From contig NZ_CP109461.1 in assembly GCF_036227565.1 (NCBI RefSeq), positions 372,001-436,000 on the forward strand: DNA of 64,000 nucleotides, written 5' to 3'. Positions 25,350-33,301 of the stretch are shown here, piece after piece. The DNA comes from Streptomyces sp. NBC_01454 (lineage in GTDB: Bacteria > Actinomycetota > Actinomycetes > Streptomycetales > Streptomycetaceae). The notes below the pieces were generated by a model. That model saw only the letters and a list, made by a program, of their open reading frames with translations. It had not been told where the DNA came from and did not search any database. Each line of letters begins with the position of its first letter. Position 1 is the stretch's first letter. A program made the translations under genes and the position numbers.

Positions 25350-26549
25350 ATGACCGCGACTGAGCAGATCGCTCCGGCGGGACGGCGGCAGATGTGGCCC
25401 CTGTACGCGGCTGCCTTCACCACCGCCTTCGGCGCCCACGCCATCGCAGCCAACCTGGGCGGCTTCTCCCCCGACGCGGTGACCTCGATGATGGTGCTGG
25501 GCGGGCTGCTCGCGCTCTACGACGGGGCGGAAGTGCTGCTCAAGCCCGTCTTCGGCACCCTCGCGGACCGGATCGGCGCCCGCCCTGTGCTGCTGGGCGG
25601 ACTGGTCGCCTTCGCGGCGGCATCGGCCCTGTACGCGCTGGCGGACAGCCCCGGCTGGCTATGGGCGGCCCGCCTCGGCCAGGGCGCCGCCGCCTCCGCC
25701 TTCTCCCCCTCCGCCTCCGCGCTGGTCGCCCGGCTCAACCCGGCCGCCAAGCATGGCCGGGCCTTCGGCAGCTACGGCTTCTACAAGTCCATCGGCTACA
25801 CCCTCGGCCCGCTGCTCGGCGGCGTACTGGTCTGGGCCGGCGGGCTGCGGCCGCTGTTCACGGTCATGGCGCTGCTCGGCGCGGCCGTCGCGGTATGGGC
25901 GGCGCTGGCCGTGCCGCACGTACCACCGCTGCCGCGCACCCGCCAGACCGTCAGGGACCTGGCGAGGCGACTGGCCGACCCGGCCTTCCTGAAGCCGACT
26001 GCCGCTCTCGCGGGCGCCGCCGCCGCACTCTCGGTCGGGGTCGGCTTCCTGCCGGTCTCCGGCAGGGCAGCCGGTCTCGACACCGTGGCCACCGGCGCCG
26101 CCGTCTCGCTCCTGGCCGCCTGCGCAGCCATCGTTCAGCCCAAGGCCGGACGTGCCCTGGACACCGGCCGCTTCAGCGCACCCACCGGCCTCGGCATCGG
26201 GCTCCTGACCACGGCCGGCGGCCTGGGCTTCGCGATGCTGCCAGGACCGGCCGGCGTGCTGCTCGCCGCGGTACTGATCGGCACCGGTACCGGCCTGATC
26301 ACCCCACTCGGCTTCGCCGCCCTGGCCGCCTCCACCCCCCAGGAACGCCTCGGCCAGACCATGGGATCCGCCGAACTCGGGCGCGAACTCGGCGACGCGG
26401 GCGGCCCGTTGCTGGTCGGCGCCGCTGCCACGCTCGCCACCCTCGCCTACGGGTACGCCGCTCTCGCCCTGCTCCTGGCGGTGGGTCCGACAGTCGTCCT
26501 CATTGCGCGCCGCACGGCGCCTGCGCAGGCGGATGGACCACAGGCATGA
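25350..26549 (+). CDS. MFS transporter
   Basis: 399 residues with about 12 hydrophobic helices. Loop 2-3 carries KPVFGTLADRIGARPVLLGG, the major-facilitator signature G-x-L-a-D-r-x-G-r-r/k, and the second half shows GLDTVATGAAVSLLAACAAI. ATG 25350 is preceded by GGGAGGCAGACC. It stands 30 bases behind the BlaR1-like gene, probably in the same transcript, so it may be part of the same envelope response; substrate unknown. Confidence 0.92.
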   Translation: MTATEQIAPAGRRQMWPLYAAAFTTAFGAHAIAANLGGFSPDAVTSMMVLGGLLALYDGAEVLLKPVFGTLADRIGARPVLLGGLVAFAAASALYALADSPGWLWAARLGQGAAASAFSPSASALVARLNPAAKHGRAFGSYGFYKSIGYTLGPLLGGVLVWAGGLRPLFTVMALLGAAVAVWAALAVPHVPPLPRTRQTVRDLARRLADPAFLKPTAALAGAAAALSVGVGFLPVSGRAAGLDTVATGAAVSLLAACAAIVQPKAGRALDTGRFSAPTGLGIGLLTTAGGLGFAMLPGPAGVLLAAVLIGTGTGLITPLGFAALAASTPQERLGQTMGSAELGRELGDAGGPLLVGAAATLATLAYGYAALALLLAVGPTVVLIARRTAPAQADGPQA

Positions 26550-26639
26550 CCAGGGCTTCAGGCCAACGCCGACCGACGGTTCGCTGTGTACCGCCAGCCT
26601 GGCGGAGCAGGCGCTGAACTGATCAACGAGGCGATGCGC

Positions 26640-26832
26640 CAGTCACCGTGTCCTCCCACTCCAGCGGCGTCGAGGTCGGGCGTCCCTCCCGGCGTATGTC
26701 GGCGACCAACTGCCGGGACTGCTCATGTGGCTGGAACCGCGCGTTGACATCCAGCAGCGTCAGTGTGCGCGGGTCACCCTCGACCATCTGCGGCGGGGCA
26801 AGCTGCGTCGCCTCCTCAATGATCAGACTCCC
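26640..26832 (-). pseudogene. ParB-like nuclease domain, fragment
   Basis: The minus strand reads EGDPRTLTLLDVNARFQPHE and QSRQLVADIRREGRPTSTPL, which fits the start of a ParB/Srx domain of actinobacterial plasmid or integrative-element proteins (normally P-x-TLxLLDVNARF-x-PHEQF-x-LV-x-NI-x-DG). There is no start codon and the sequence ends after about 60 residues without the GNHR motif. It is a remnant of a mobile replicon gene. Confidence 0.45.
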
Positions 26833-27330
26833 GTCAGCTTCGTCGCCTCACGGGCGCCCCACCGCTTCGCCCACTTCTCCACGACCCCTGTGTGCGTGTG
26901 TTCACCCATCGCGCCCTTGGACGGGAGCTGAAACTTCCAGCCGTCTTCGTTCGAAGGACCGCACTCCCTCAGCCGCAGCAGCCGCTCCTGCCCCAGATCG
27001 CTCAGAGCTTGACTGGGAGACCTGGCCACGACCTTTGCAACGCGTTCCGTGCAAGGTTTCGCGCAAGCCCGCTCCGCCTTCTGCCTCTTCGCCAGCGAGC
27101 AGTCCCTCGGCAACCTCTCCGCGAGCGGCGTTGCTGGCGTCCTGCGGACCGCCGTCTCCCCAAGCGCCGCCCTCACCTACCTGGCGGCATGGATGGTCCT
27201 GGCGCTCGGCGGCCTCGTGCTCGCCGCGCTCGACTGAGCGCCCCGAGGCAGCCCGCGGATTCCACAACCCACGCCATCAAGCCCGGCTCCTGGCGCCAAC
27301 GCCCCCTGAGTTCTGCTCCGTTGTCCCTTC
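26833..27330. other. Intergenic stretch with a doubtful membrane segment
   Basis: No gene can be supported. A 62-residue plus-strand frame (27049-27237) ends in a hydrophobic helix, SAALTYLAAWMVLALGGLVL, and may be the tail of a lost membrane protein, but its N-terminal half resembles nothing. Confidence 0.35.
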
Positions 27331-28105
27331 AGAATTCGCGAACTCCCGGGAAATCAGGTCAGGGTCGAGGTCCGTATAGATCGGCAAGTGATCGGCTGCC
27401 CGGCTGGCGGCGGCGCTTCGGTTGGTCCCATAGGCGATCAACGCGGGTGCGAGGGGGCGGCTGACGAGGATGAGGTCGATACGGCGGGAGCCCCAAGGAT
27501 CGGGGTCCCCCTCGCCGTCAGTCCAGTGGCCGACGGTGGGCTGCCAGGCCACGCCGAGGTGAGCCGCGGCATCGACCATGTATCAGATGATGGCTCCGGG
27601 CTTGGCCCCACCGGTGCGGCGGAAGATGCTCTTCAGGCGTAGGGACTCATCGGCGCGGAATCCACCTCGGATGGGGTCGCCCGTGGTAGACGGCCACGGT
27701 GAACGGTTCGACTGCTCCGATGTCGAATGCGGCGGTGGTGACTCCGTGCCAGAAGTCGGGGGCGCCGTACGGACGAAAGCTGCCGGGGAGGCAGCGGACG
27801 GACTCGGGGTTCCACATCGCCGCTGTGTACCAGCCACGATGAGAGTTGCTGGCCATCGCGGTGCGCGGCCGGCCACGTGTGTCGAGCGCGGTGGCGGTGA
27901 ATTCGCAGTCTGCTGCGAGAAGCTGGACGATCTCGGCTGCCTCGTCATCCCACGTCGCGGGATCGTTGTCCTCGTCGACGCGGACTTCCTGCAGGCCGAG
28001 GATATCCGGGTTGAGTTCCCGGATTGCGGTGACCCGGTCCTGCCACCCAGCGGTGTCCCGATCGTTGAGCCTCAGTTTGTAGGCGTTCAAGTTCGCTATC
28101 CGCAT
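27331..28105 (-). pseudogene. Endonuclease/exonuclease/phosphatase-family protein, frameshifted
   Basis: From ATG 28105: MRIANLNAYKLRLNDRDTAG, then NPDILGLQEVRVDEDND (the catalytic Glu of the EEP fold), HRGWYTAAMWNP, and FTVAVYHGRPHPR, where the active-site form would be H-x-x-P. The continuation DESLRLKSIFRRTGGAKPGA is in a second frame, and the end, DPWGSRRIDLILVS (catalytic Asp) plus AADHLPIYTDLDPDL, is in a third. So at least two frameshifts (near 27650 and 27580) break a roughly 255-residue protein of the DNase I-like family. It lies behind the NUDIX genes, same strand. Confidence 0.7.
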
Positions 28106-28143
28106 CAAGAGCATCTCCTGTCGGTGGTGCGATGGGGCATATG

Positions 28144-29265
28144 TCACGACAGCCCGCCCTGGGAGGGGAGTTCCGTGATGGGCGACGGAGCGGCGAGCGG
28201 AATTCCCCACCGGCTGCGGGCGATGCGTGCGGCATGCTCGGCTTGGTGATAGCCCTGTTCACCCCAGCCGAGCAGGGCGACAGCCTGATGCGGCGTGGCC
28301 AGCAACCGGGCGAACCGTCGCCCGCTGGCCGGATCAACCAATGAGGGCTCGGCCCCGGTGATCGGCGCGGCCAGTCGCAACCGGGCGCACTCGCCGATCC
28401 CTCCGTATACCTCCCCGGTGGCGTCGTAGACCCAGCCCAGCCTCTCCACCTCGCCGAGGGTCAGTTGTGCTTCTTCGGCGGCCTCGCGCACGAGGGCGGC
28501 TTCCGGTGAGGCGCCGGTGGATTCGACGGTGCCGCCGGGCAGCATGGCCAAGGGTTCTTCCGGGTCGATGACCAGTACTACCCGGCCGTCGGGTGCGAAC
28601 AGCCAGCCCCACGCCTGCGGGATGGGGAGGTGTTCCGGGGCGCGGCCGGGGTGCCAGGGCCAGCCGCGTCCGGCCCGGGGCCGGGTGTGCACCTGGCACC
28701 GGTCCAGGGGCGGAACGGGGCCGACGCGCCGGCCTCCGCTGAGGTGGGCGGTGGTGCCGGCCAGGCGGGCGCGCAGCGCGGCCAGCAGGATCTGTGCGTC
28801 GACCGGGATCATCCGCTCGGCTGCCCCCCGCGAGTCGAGGAACTCGTATCCGCTCAGCTCGTCCTGGGGCAGACGCATCCTGGCGATGTCTCGCGGGGTG
28901 AGGGTTCCGCCGTCCATCACGTAGCGGACCTCGCCGGGAAAGGGCACTCCTTCGGTGCGGTCCGGGTGCCCGGGGGCGAGCCAGTGCACGGCCAGAAGCC
29001 GTCCGAGTGGCATCGACAGGCCGAGTTCCTCCTGGACTTCGCGCCAGCAGGTCTGATCGGGGCCTTCGCCTGCTTCCATGCAGCCGCCCGGCAGCAGCCA
29101 CTGCGTGCGGTAGGTCGGCTTGACCAGCAGGACACGGCCGATCTCGTCGGTGAACAACGCCGCCGCGCCGAGCCAGACCGAATGCCGTGAGCGCGCGTAT
29201 TCCTCGTGTGACATCGCTGGTTGTCCGGGTTCGGCAGCCGAGGTGCTGCTGGCGGAGGTGTCCAT
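28144..29265 (-). CDS. Protein with two NUDIX domains
   Basis: 373 residues from ATG 29265, with GAAGGAG ten bases upstream. The first NUDIX box is G-GCMEAGEGPDQTCWREVQEE-L (about 60-82), fully matching G-x5-E-x7-REUxEExGU. The second, PGGTVESTGASPEAALVREA followed by AEEAQLTL (about 255-280), has the REAAEEA core but lacks the Glu after the glycine stretch, so it may not bind metal normally. NUDIX hydrolases cleave nucleoside diphosphates linked to another group. Last intact gene of the long minus-strand run that contains the FxLD-type cluster; substrate unknown. Confidence 0.88.
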   Translation of the reverse strand: MDTSASSTSAAEPGQPAMSHEEYARSRHSVWLGAAALFTDEIGRVLLVKPTYRTQWLLPGGCMEAGEGPDQTCWREVQEELGLSMPLGRLLAVHWLAPGHPDRTEGVPFPGEVRYVMDGGTLTPRDIARMRLPQDELSGYEFLDSRGAAERMIPVDAQILLAALRARLAGTTAHLSGGRRVGPVPPLDRCQVHTRPRAGRGWPWHPGRAPEHLPIPQAWGWLFAPDGRVVLVIDPEEPLAMLPGGTVESTGASPEAALVREAAEEAQLTLGEVERLGWVYDATGEVYGGIGECARLRLAAPITGAEPSLVDPASGRRFARLLATPHQAVALLGWGEQGYHQAEHAARIARSRWGIPLAAPSPITELPSQGGLS

Positions 29266-29339
29266 TGATGCTCCTTCGGTAGGGGGACGCCGGTCGCGCC
29301 AGGGGAGCGGAGAAGGCAAGCGCTCCGCTCCCCCTCTCG

Positions 29340-29837
29340 CTATGGCAGGGCTGTCTGTTCCAGGTAGCAGACCGATCGGGTGTGGCGGGCGCGGGCGACC
29401 GCCTGGAGTCGGGCGAAGGAGTGCGCGGACATCTCCTGCTTCCAGACGTCCAGTGACTTGACGGCCACCTCAGTGTGCTCGTCCGGGTCCAGGACGATGC
29501 TGTCGATCTGCCGCCTGGTCAGCCGGCCACCGTCGAAGACGAAACCGAGCTTGTGCGTGGTCCAGTCACCCAGTGGAGGCAGGAAGTGCACGGCCAGCAG
29601 CCGCGGTTCGACAGCGAGACTCAAGCCGGTCTCTTCGAGGCATTCGCGCAGCGCGCACTGCCAGGGCGTTTCTCCCGGGTCCATGTTGCCGCCGGGCCAC
29701 TGCCACAGATCAGGGTTGCGCGCAGCACGCAGTTGGAGCGGGTGGTATGCCTCGTCCGTGACGAAAAGACACCCGTAGACGGTGGCTTTGGGCAAGGTCG
29801 CGATGTACTGCTCGGGAGGCAGCCACGTGCCAGTCAT
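29340..29837 (-). CDS. NUDIX hydrolase
   Basis: 165 residues. The NUDIX box reads GGNMDPGETPWQCALRECLE followed by ETGL (about 50-73), with all metal-binding Glu present. The later part (LPPLGDWTTHKLGFVFDGGR) is shared with the first domain of the double-NUDIX protein behind it. ATG 29837 overlaps the MazG-like stop codon by four bases, so translation is coupled. Confidence 0.9.
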   Translation of the reverse strand: MTGTWLPPEQYIATLPKATVYGCLFVTDEAYHPLQLRAARNPDLWQWPGGNMDPGETPWQCALRECLEETGLSLAVEPRLLAVHFLPPLGDWTTHKLGFVFDGGRLTRRQIDSIVLDPDEHTEVAVKSLDVWKQEMSAHSFARLQAVARARHTRSVCYLEQTALP

Positions 29838-30253
29838 GTTGTTTCCCCAGGGGACGGACGGTCGGCGGCTGACGCGGCCGGAAGAAACTTGGCGGCCTTC
29901 GCCGCCAGTTGGTGCCGGAGGTACTGCTCGGCGTCGTCGGGGCGCATACGGGCGAGGGCGACCATGCCCGTGATGACGACGTCTGCGACCTCGCTGTGGA
30001 CGTCCTGCCAGGTGTGGCTGTCGCCCTTGCGGGGGTTGGTGCCGCGGGCACCGATGACGGCTTGGGAGGCTTCGCCGGTCTCCTCGGCAATCTTCAGTAC
30101 CTGCAAGGTCCACTGCTGCGCCTGATCCAGGCCGCGGGCGCCGTCGTGGGCCTCGAAGAGCCGGGCAAGCCGACCGATCGTCTCCCAGATGTCCTCCTCC
30201 ACCGGGCCGGGCTCTGCCGACGGCGGCGTCGTCTGCTCCGTCCTCGAGCTCAT
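29834..30253 (-). CDS. MazG-like nucleotide pyrophosphohydrolase
   Basis: 139 residues. All-alpha NTP pyrophosphohydrolase motif: LKIAEETGEASQAVIGARG (E-E-x-x-E) and HSEVADVVITGMVALARM (E-x-x-D), which bind Mg2+. MazG-type enzymes hydrolyse non-canonical or excess NTPs to NMPs. It is coupled by four-base overlaps to the three-domain methyltransferase gene upstream and the NUDIX gene downstream, so the operon has a string of phosphohydrolases. Confidence 0.85.
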   Translation of the reverse strand: MSSRTEQTTPPSAEPGPVEEDIWETIGRLARLFEAHDGARGLDQAQQWTLQVLKIAEETGEASQAVIGARGTNPRKGDSHTWQDVHSEVADVVITGMVALARMRPDDAEQYLRHQLAAKAAKFLPAASAADRPSPGETT

Positions 30254-32586
30254 CGGCTACCTCCGGCCTCTGTGAGAATCGCTGCTTCGGCCGTGGCCTG
30301 CGCGGCGGGATGCTGACCCGGCCACTGGAAGACCAGGCGGGAAGAGGTCTTGTCCAAGACGTGCCCGGTGGGGAGTGCGTGGTCGGGAGTGTCTGCCGGG
30401 TGCACGGTCATCTGCGGGTAGCCGGTTCCGCGCACGTGCTGGTCCCAGGACCGTACGCAGGCAGCCATCCGCTCTGCCAGCTCAGCGCAGGCTGGGCCGA
30501 CGGCGTGGACGACGAACTCGGAGCGGCGCTCTTCAGGCGTCTCTCCATCCTTGACCAGGACGTGAGTGAGGTAGGCAAGTGAGCCGTCCGCGACGGTAGC
30601 GGCGGCGTCCGCGCCGTACGGGAGGGCGGCCAGCGCAGTGTCCCGGGCGCCGGCCAGCCGGCAGAACCCCGGCAGCGTGGTGGCCGCATAGAGCTGGAGG
30701 GTCTCGAAGGGCTCCATCCCCGCAACGGTGACGCCGGTGGGCACCTCATGCCGTGGACCTCGCAACGCCGCATCCAAGCCCGCGGGATCAGGGGACGTGC
30801 CGTCCTCGTGGCACAACTGCACTTCGCCCCCGGCCAAGTCGGTGATCGGAGTGCTGCGGGCGGCGGCCCCGCGGTCGCGGACGAACCCGCAGTACGTCCA
30901 GTCCCGTGCGTGCAGCACATCTCCATGCCGCTGGAGTGCGATGGCGCGGGTGTAGCCGTGGATCTCCAGCGGCAGCACCAGATACCGGCCCTCGGCCAAT
31001 TGCTCTCGCCAAGCAGGGGCAACATCCCAGCAGTTGTGGGTGATCACGCTGCCGTCGAAGCCACCGCGCGGCAGGTGTCCGGGCGCGCCCTGGCTGCCGT
31101 CGCCGAGCAGCACCGTCACCTGACCGCGGCCGGCCTCCGCGGTGAACCGCCGGGTGCGCTGGACGACGTACGGGTCGAGGTCCACGGTGACCACGCGCCC
31201 GGCCGGGGCGACGACGCGGGCGATCAGCTCGGCGTTGTAGCCGCCGGAACCGGCCTCGAACACCGTCATCCCGGGCTCCAGACGCAGCTTCTCGATCATG
31301 TCGGCTTGCAGCCAGGGCGCGCTCACCGAACTGACGGCCGTCCCCGTCTCGTCCCGGCTGGTGACGACGGCAAGGTCGTCGTCGTAGGCGGTCCGCAACT
31401 CGCTTTCCGGGGTGAATCGGTGCCGCGGCACTGTCCTCAGCGCGTCTTGCACCGCCGCGGAGGGCGCCCAGCCTCCGGCGATGACGCGCTCGGTCATCTC
31501 CTGCCGCAGGCGGCTGGCTTCGGCCGGTTCTCCGCCGACGGCTGGGGGCGCGATCGCGTGCGGGTAGGCGTGCACCGGCGGCAGGGCGGGCAGGATGCCG
31601 GGCCACACAGCTTCCAGTGCGTGGGCGGTGGGTGTGAAGAGGGCTCCGAGGTGGGTCAGGGCGTGCAGGTCGTGCCATTCCCATCGTCGGAATCGGTGCG
31701 GTTCGGGCAAGCCGAGCCTTGCGCCCCACGCGCTCACGCGTACCACCGCGGACAGGCGCCGGACGTCCGCGCGGTCGTCGTGCAGGACGGTCAGGAGGTG
31801 GGCGTCGCCGAGGGCGGCCGTCAGGCCGGTCTCCTCGGCCAGCTCCCGCACCGCTGCCGCCTGGAAGGACTCGCCGGCCTCGACGCGCCCGCCGGGCAGC
31901 TCCCACATGCCCCGCGTCGACCGGCCGAGCAGTACGCGCCCGCAGTCGTCGGTGACCACCGCACACACACCTACGACGGACTGCGGCTCCGGTCGGCCCT
32001 TCTCCACCGCGGCGAAGTCCCCGGCGGGGCCGCGCAGCACCAGGACCGCCAGGCCCTCCGCCTCGAACCGCTCCACCTGTGACCATCCCTCCGTCAGCAG
32101 AGCGATCTCTTCCTCGTCCAGCGCGATGAGTCGTCGCTCGTCCGGCGTGGTCGCCACCACAGGAGTGATCACCACCAGTGCGCCGCCTGTCCGCAGGCGC
32201 GCGGCGAGGCGGTGCAGGACCCGGGTGCGGTCGTGCAGGAAGGGGAACACCAGGCGCAGGGTGATCAGGTCGTAGCCGTCGTCGCTCAGCTCTGCCGGAT
32301 CGTCGTGCTCGAGGTCCAGGCACAGCCACCGCACCCGCTCGGCGCCCGCGCGCTCCTTCCGGGCACGGGCCAGGGCGCCCTCGGCGAAGTCGACGGCATC
32401 GACGGTGTAGCCGAGTTCGGTGAGGAAGGCGGCGAGCTCACCGGTGCCGCAGCCCAGCTCCAGAGCCCGCCCGTCGTCCGGGGCGGGCGCGCGCCGGGCG
32501 ATCAGGGCCCTTTCCGAGTCACGGAGTGGTCGAAATCCGCGACCGTCCTTGTAGTGCTGAGACCAATCGGCTCGGTCGTATGACAC
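30250..32586 (-). CDS. Three-domain protein: methyltransferase - NUDIX - FxLD-type methyltransferase
   Basis: 778 residues from GTG 32586, with AAGGAG eight bases upstream. Domain 1 (about 1-190): class I SAM methyltransferase, motif ALELGCGTGE at 41-50. Domain 2 (about 203-330): NUDIX, box PGGRVEAGESFQAAAVRELA at 231-250 followed by EETGL. Domain 3 (about 358-770): PIMT-like methyltransferase with RHRFTP at 388-393 and VFEAGSGGYNAELI at 442-455, homologous over its whole length to the FxLD methyltransferase at 37077-38315. PIMT-related RiPP methyltransferases modify Asp or terminal carboxylates of peptides. A fusion of three catalytic domains is unusual. Overlaps the MazG-like gene by four bases. 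Confidence 0.85.
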   Translation of the reverse strand: MSYDRADWSQHYKDGRGFRPLRDSERALIARRAPAPDDGRALELGCGTGELAAFLTELGYTVDAVDFAEGALARARKERAGAERVRWLCLDLEHDDPAELSDDGYDLITLRLVFPFLHDRTRVLHRLAARLRTGGALVVITPVVATTPDERRLIALDEEEIALLTEGWSQVERFEAEGLAVLVLRGPAGDFAAVEKGRPEPQSVVGVCAVVTDDCGRVLLGRSTRGMWELPGGRVEAGESFQAAAVRELAEETGLTAALGDAHLLTVLHDDRADVRRLSAVVRVSAWGARLGLPEPHRFRRWEWHDLHALTHLGALFTPTAHALEAVWPGILPALPPVHAYPHAIAPPAVGGEPAEASRLRQEMTERVIAGGWAPSAAVQDALRTVPRHRFTPESELRTAYDDDLAVVTSRDETGTAVSSVSAPWLQADMIEKLRLEPGMTVFEAGSGGYNAELIARVVAPAGRVVTVDLDPYVVQRTRRFTAEAGRGQVTVLLGDGSQGAPGHLPRGGFDGSVITHNCWDVAPAWREQLAEGRYLVLPLEIHGYTRAIALQRHGDVLHARDWTYCGFVRDRGAAARSTPITDLAGGEVQLCHEDGTSPDPAGLDAALRGPRHEVPTGVTVAGMEPFETLQLYAATTLPGFCRLAGARDTALAALPYGADAAATVADGSLAYLTHVLVKDGETPEERRSEFVVHAVGPACAELAERMAACVRSWDQHVRGTGYPQMTVHPADTPDHALPTGHVLDKTSSRLVFQWPGQHPAAQATAEAAILTEAGGSR

Positions 32587-32867
32587 AGGGTCGCTCCTTG
32601 TCAGCGGTGGTGTACGGCGGTTCACACGCGAGGGATGGCACGAAGGTGTGCCAGGTGCGGCCGGACCGCCCGAGCAGGTCGGGCTGCCGCGGACTGCTCG
32701 GGCCGGTCGTGGGCTGTTCGGGCACCGCGTCCGACGGGGTCGCAGATCGCTGATCGCGAGCACAGGCGGTCCGGACGTGGACAGAGGGGCAGTTGCGGGG
32801 CCTTTGCCGCAGCTGGAGTGGAACGGACGCTCGGTGCGAGGTCAGGTGCCGCTGCTGTGCTGGGCAT

Positions 32868-33088
32868 CTGGAACCGGGGGGCAGCCAGGAGACGGCGTCC
32901 TCGCGGAAGCTCTGGTTGACCGGCACGAGGCCGGACGCGTCATCGAGTGCTGAGGGTGATCGCGATGCTGTTGGCCCCGTCGTCGACAGCGCACAGCTGG
33001 CTGCCGCATCCCGGGCAGAAGCCACGCCGGGAGTCCGGCCAGGTGTAGTGCCAGACCGGTGCGCCGCCCTCCCCGGTCCAGGTCAGGG
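32868..33088 (-). pseudogene. GFA-family (Mss4-like) zinc protein fragment, frameshifted
   Basis: The minus strand reads SALTWTGEGGAPVWHYTWPD, then SRRGFCPGCGSQLCAVDDG and IAITLSTR with a stop, while the natural continuation LDDASGLVPVNQSFREDAVS followed by WLPP is in another frame. The C-P-x-C-G-S zinc motif marks glutathione-dependent formaldehyde-activating-type proteins. The N-terminal half is missing and one frameshift lies near 32945. Confidence 0.55.
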
Positions 33089-33217
33089 CGCTCAGAGGGA
33101 AGCGGCAGGGCGGTCGAGAGCCGTCAGGAGAGCGTCAAGACCGGAACGCTCGTCCGGGTGGCGTTCGAGATACGCCTCGACAGTGCTGCGGATGAGGGAG
33201 CGGCTGGGCGGCATGTC
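33089..33217 (-). pseudogene. NUDIX hydrolase N-terminal fragment
   Basis: A frame starting MPPSRSLIRSTVEAYLERHP and DERSGLDALLTALDRP resembles the N-terminal helical part that precedes the NUDIX fold in a common Streptomyces hydrolase, but after about 40 residues it stops (33092 region) before any NUDIX box. It abuts the GFA fragment, so a deletion probably joined the two. Confidence 0.4.
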
Positions 33218-33301
33218 ATCACCTGGGAATCGACAAGAGGGAAAGTTCGGCGCCGGAGCGCCGCCTGGGGAGGGTGTTCGGCGGGGTTCTGCGAGCAGTG
33301 C

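Noticed and set aside
30748..32082. 444-codon plus-strand frame opposite the three-domain protein
   Set aside because: Shadow of the minus-strand gene; the composition is Gly/Arg/Ala low complexity and no start signal is present.
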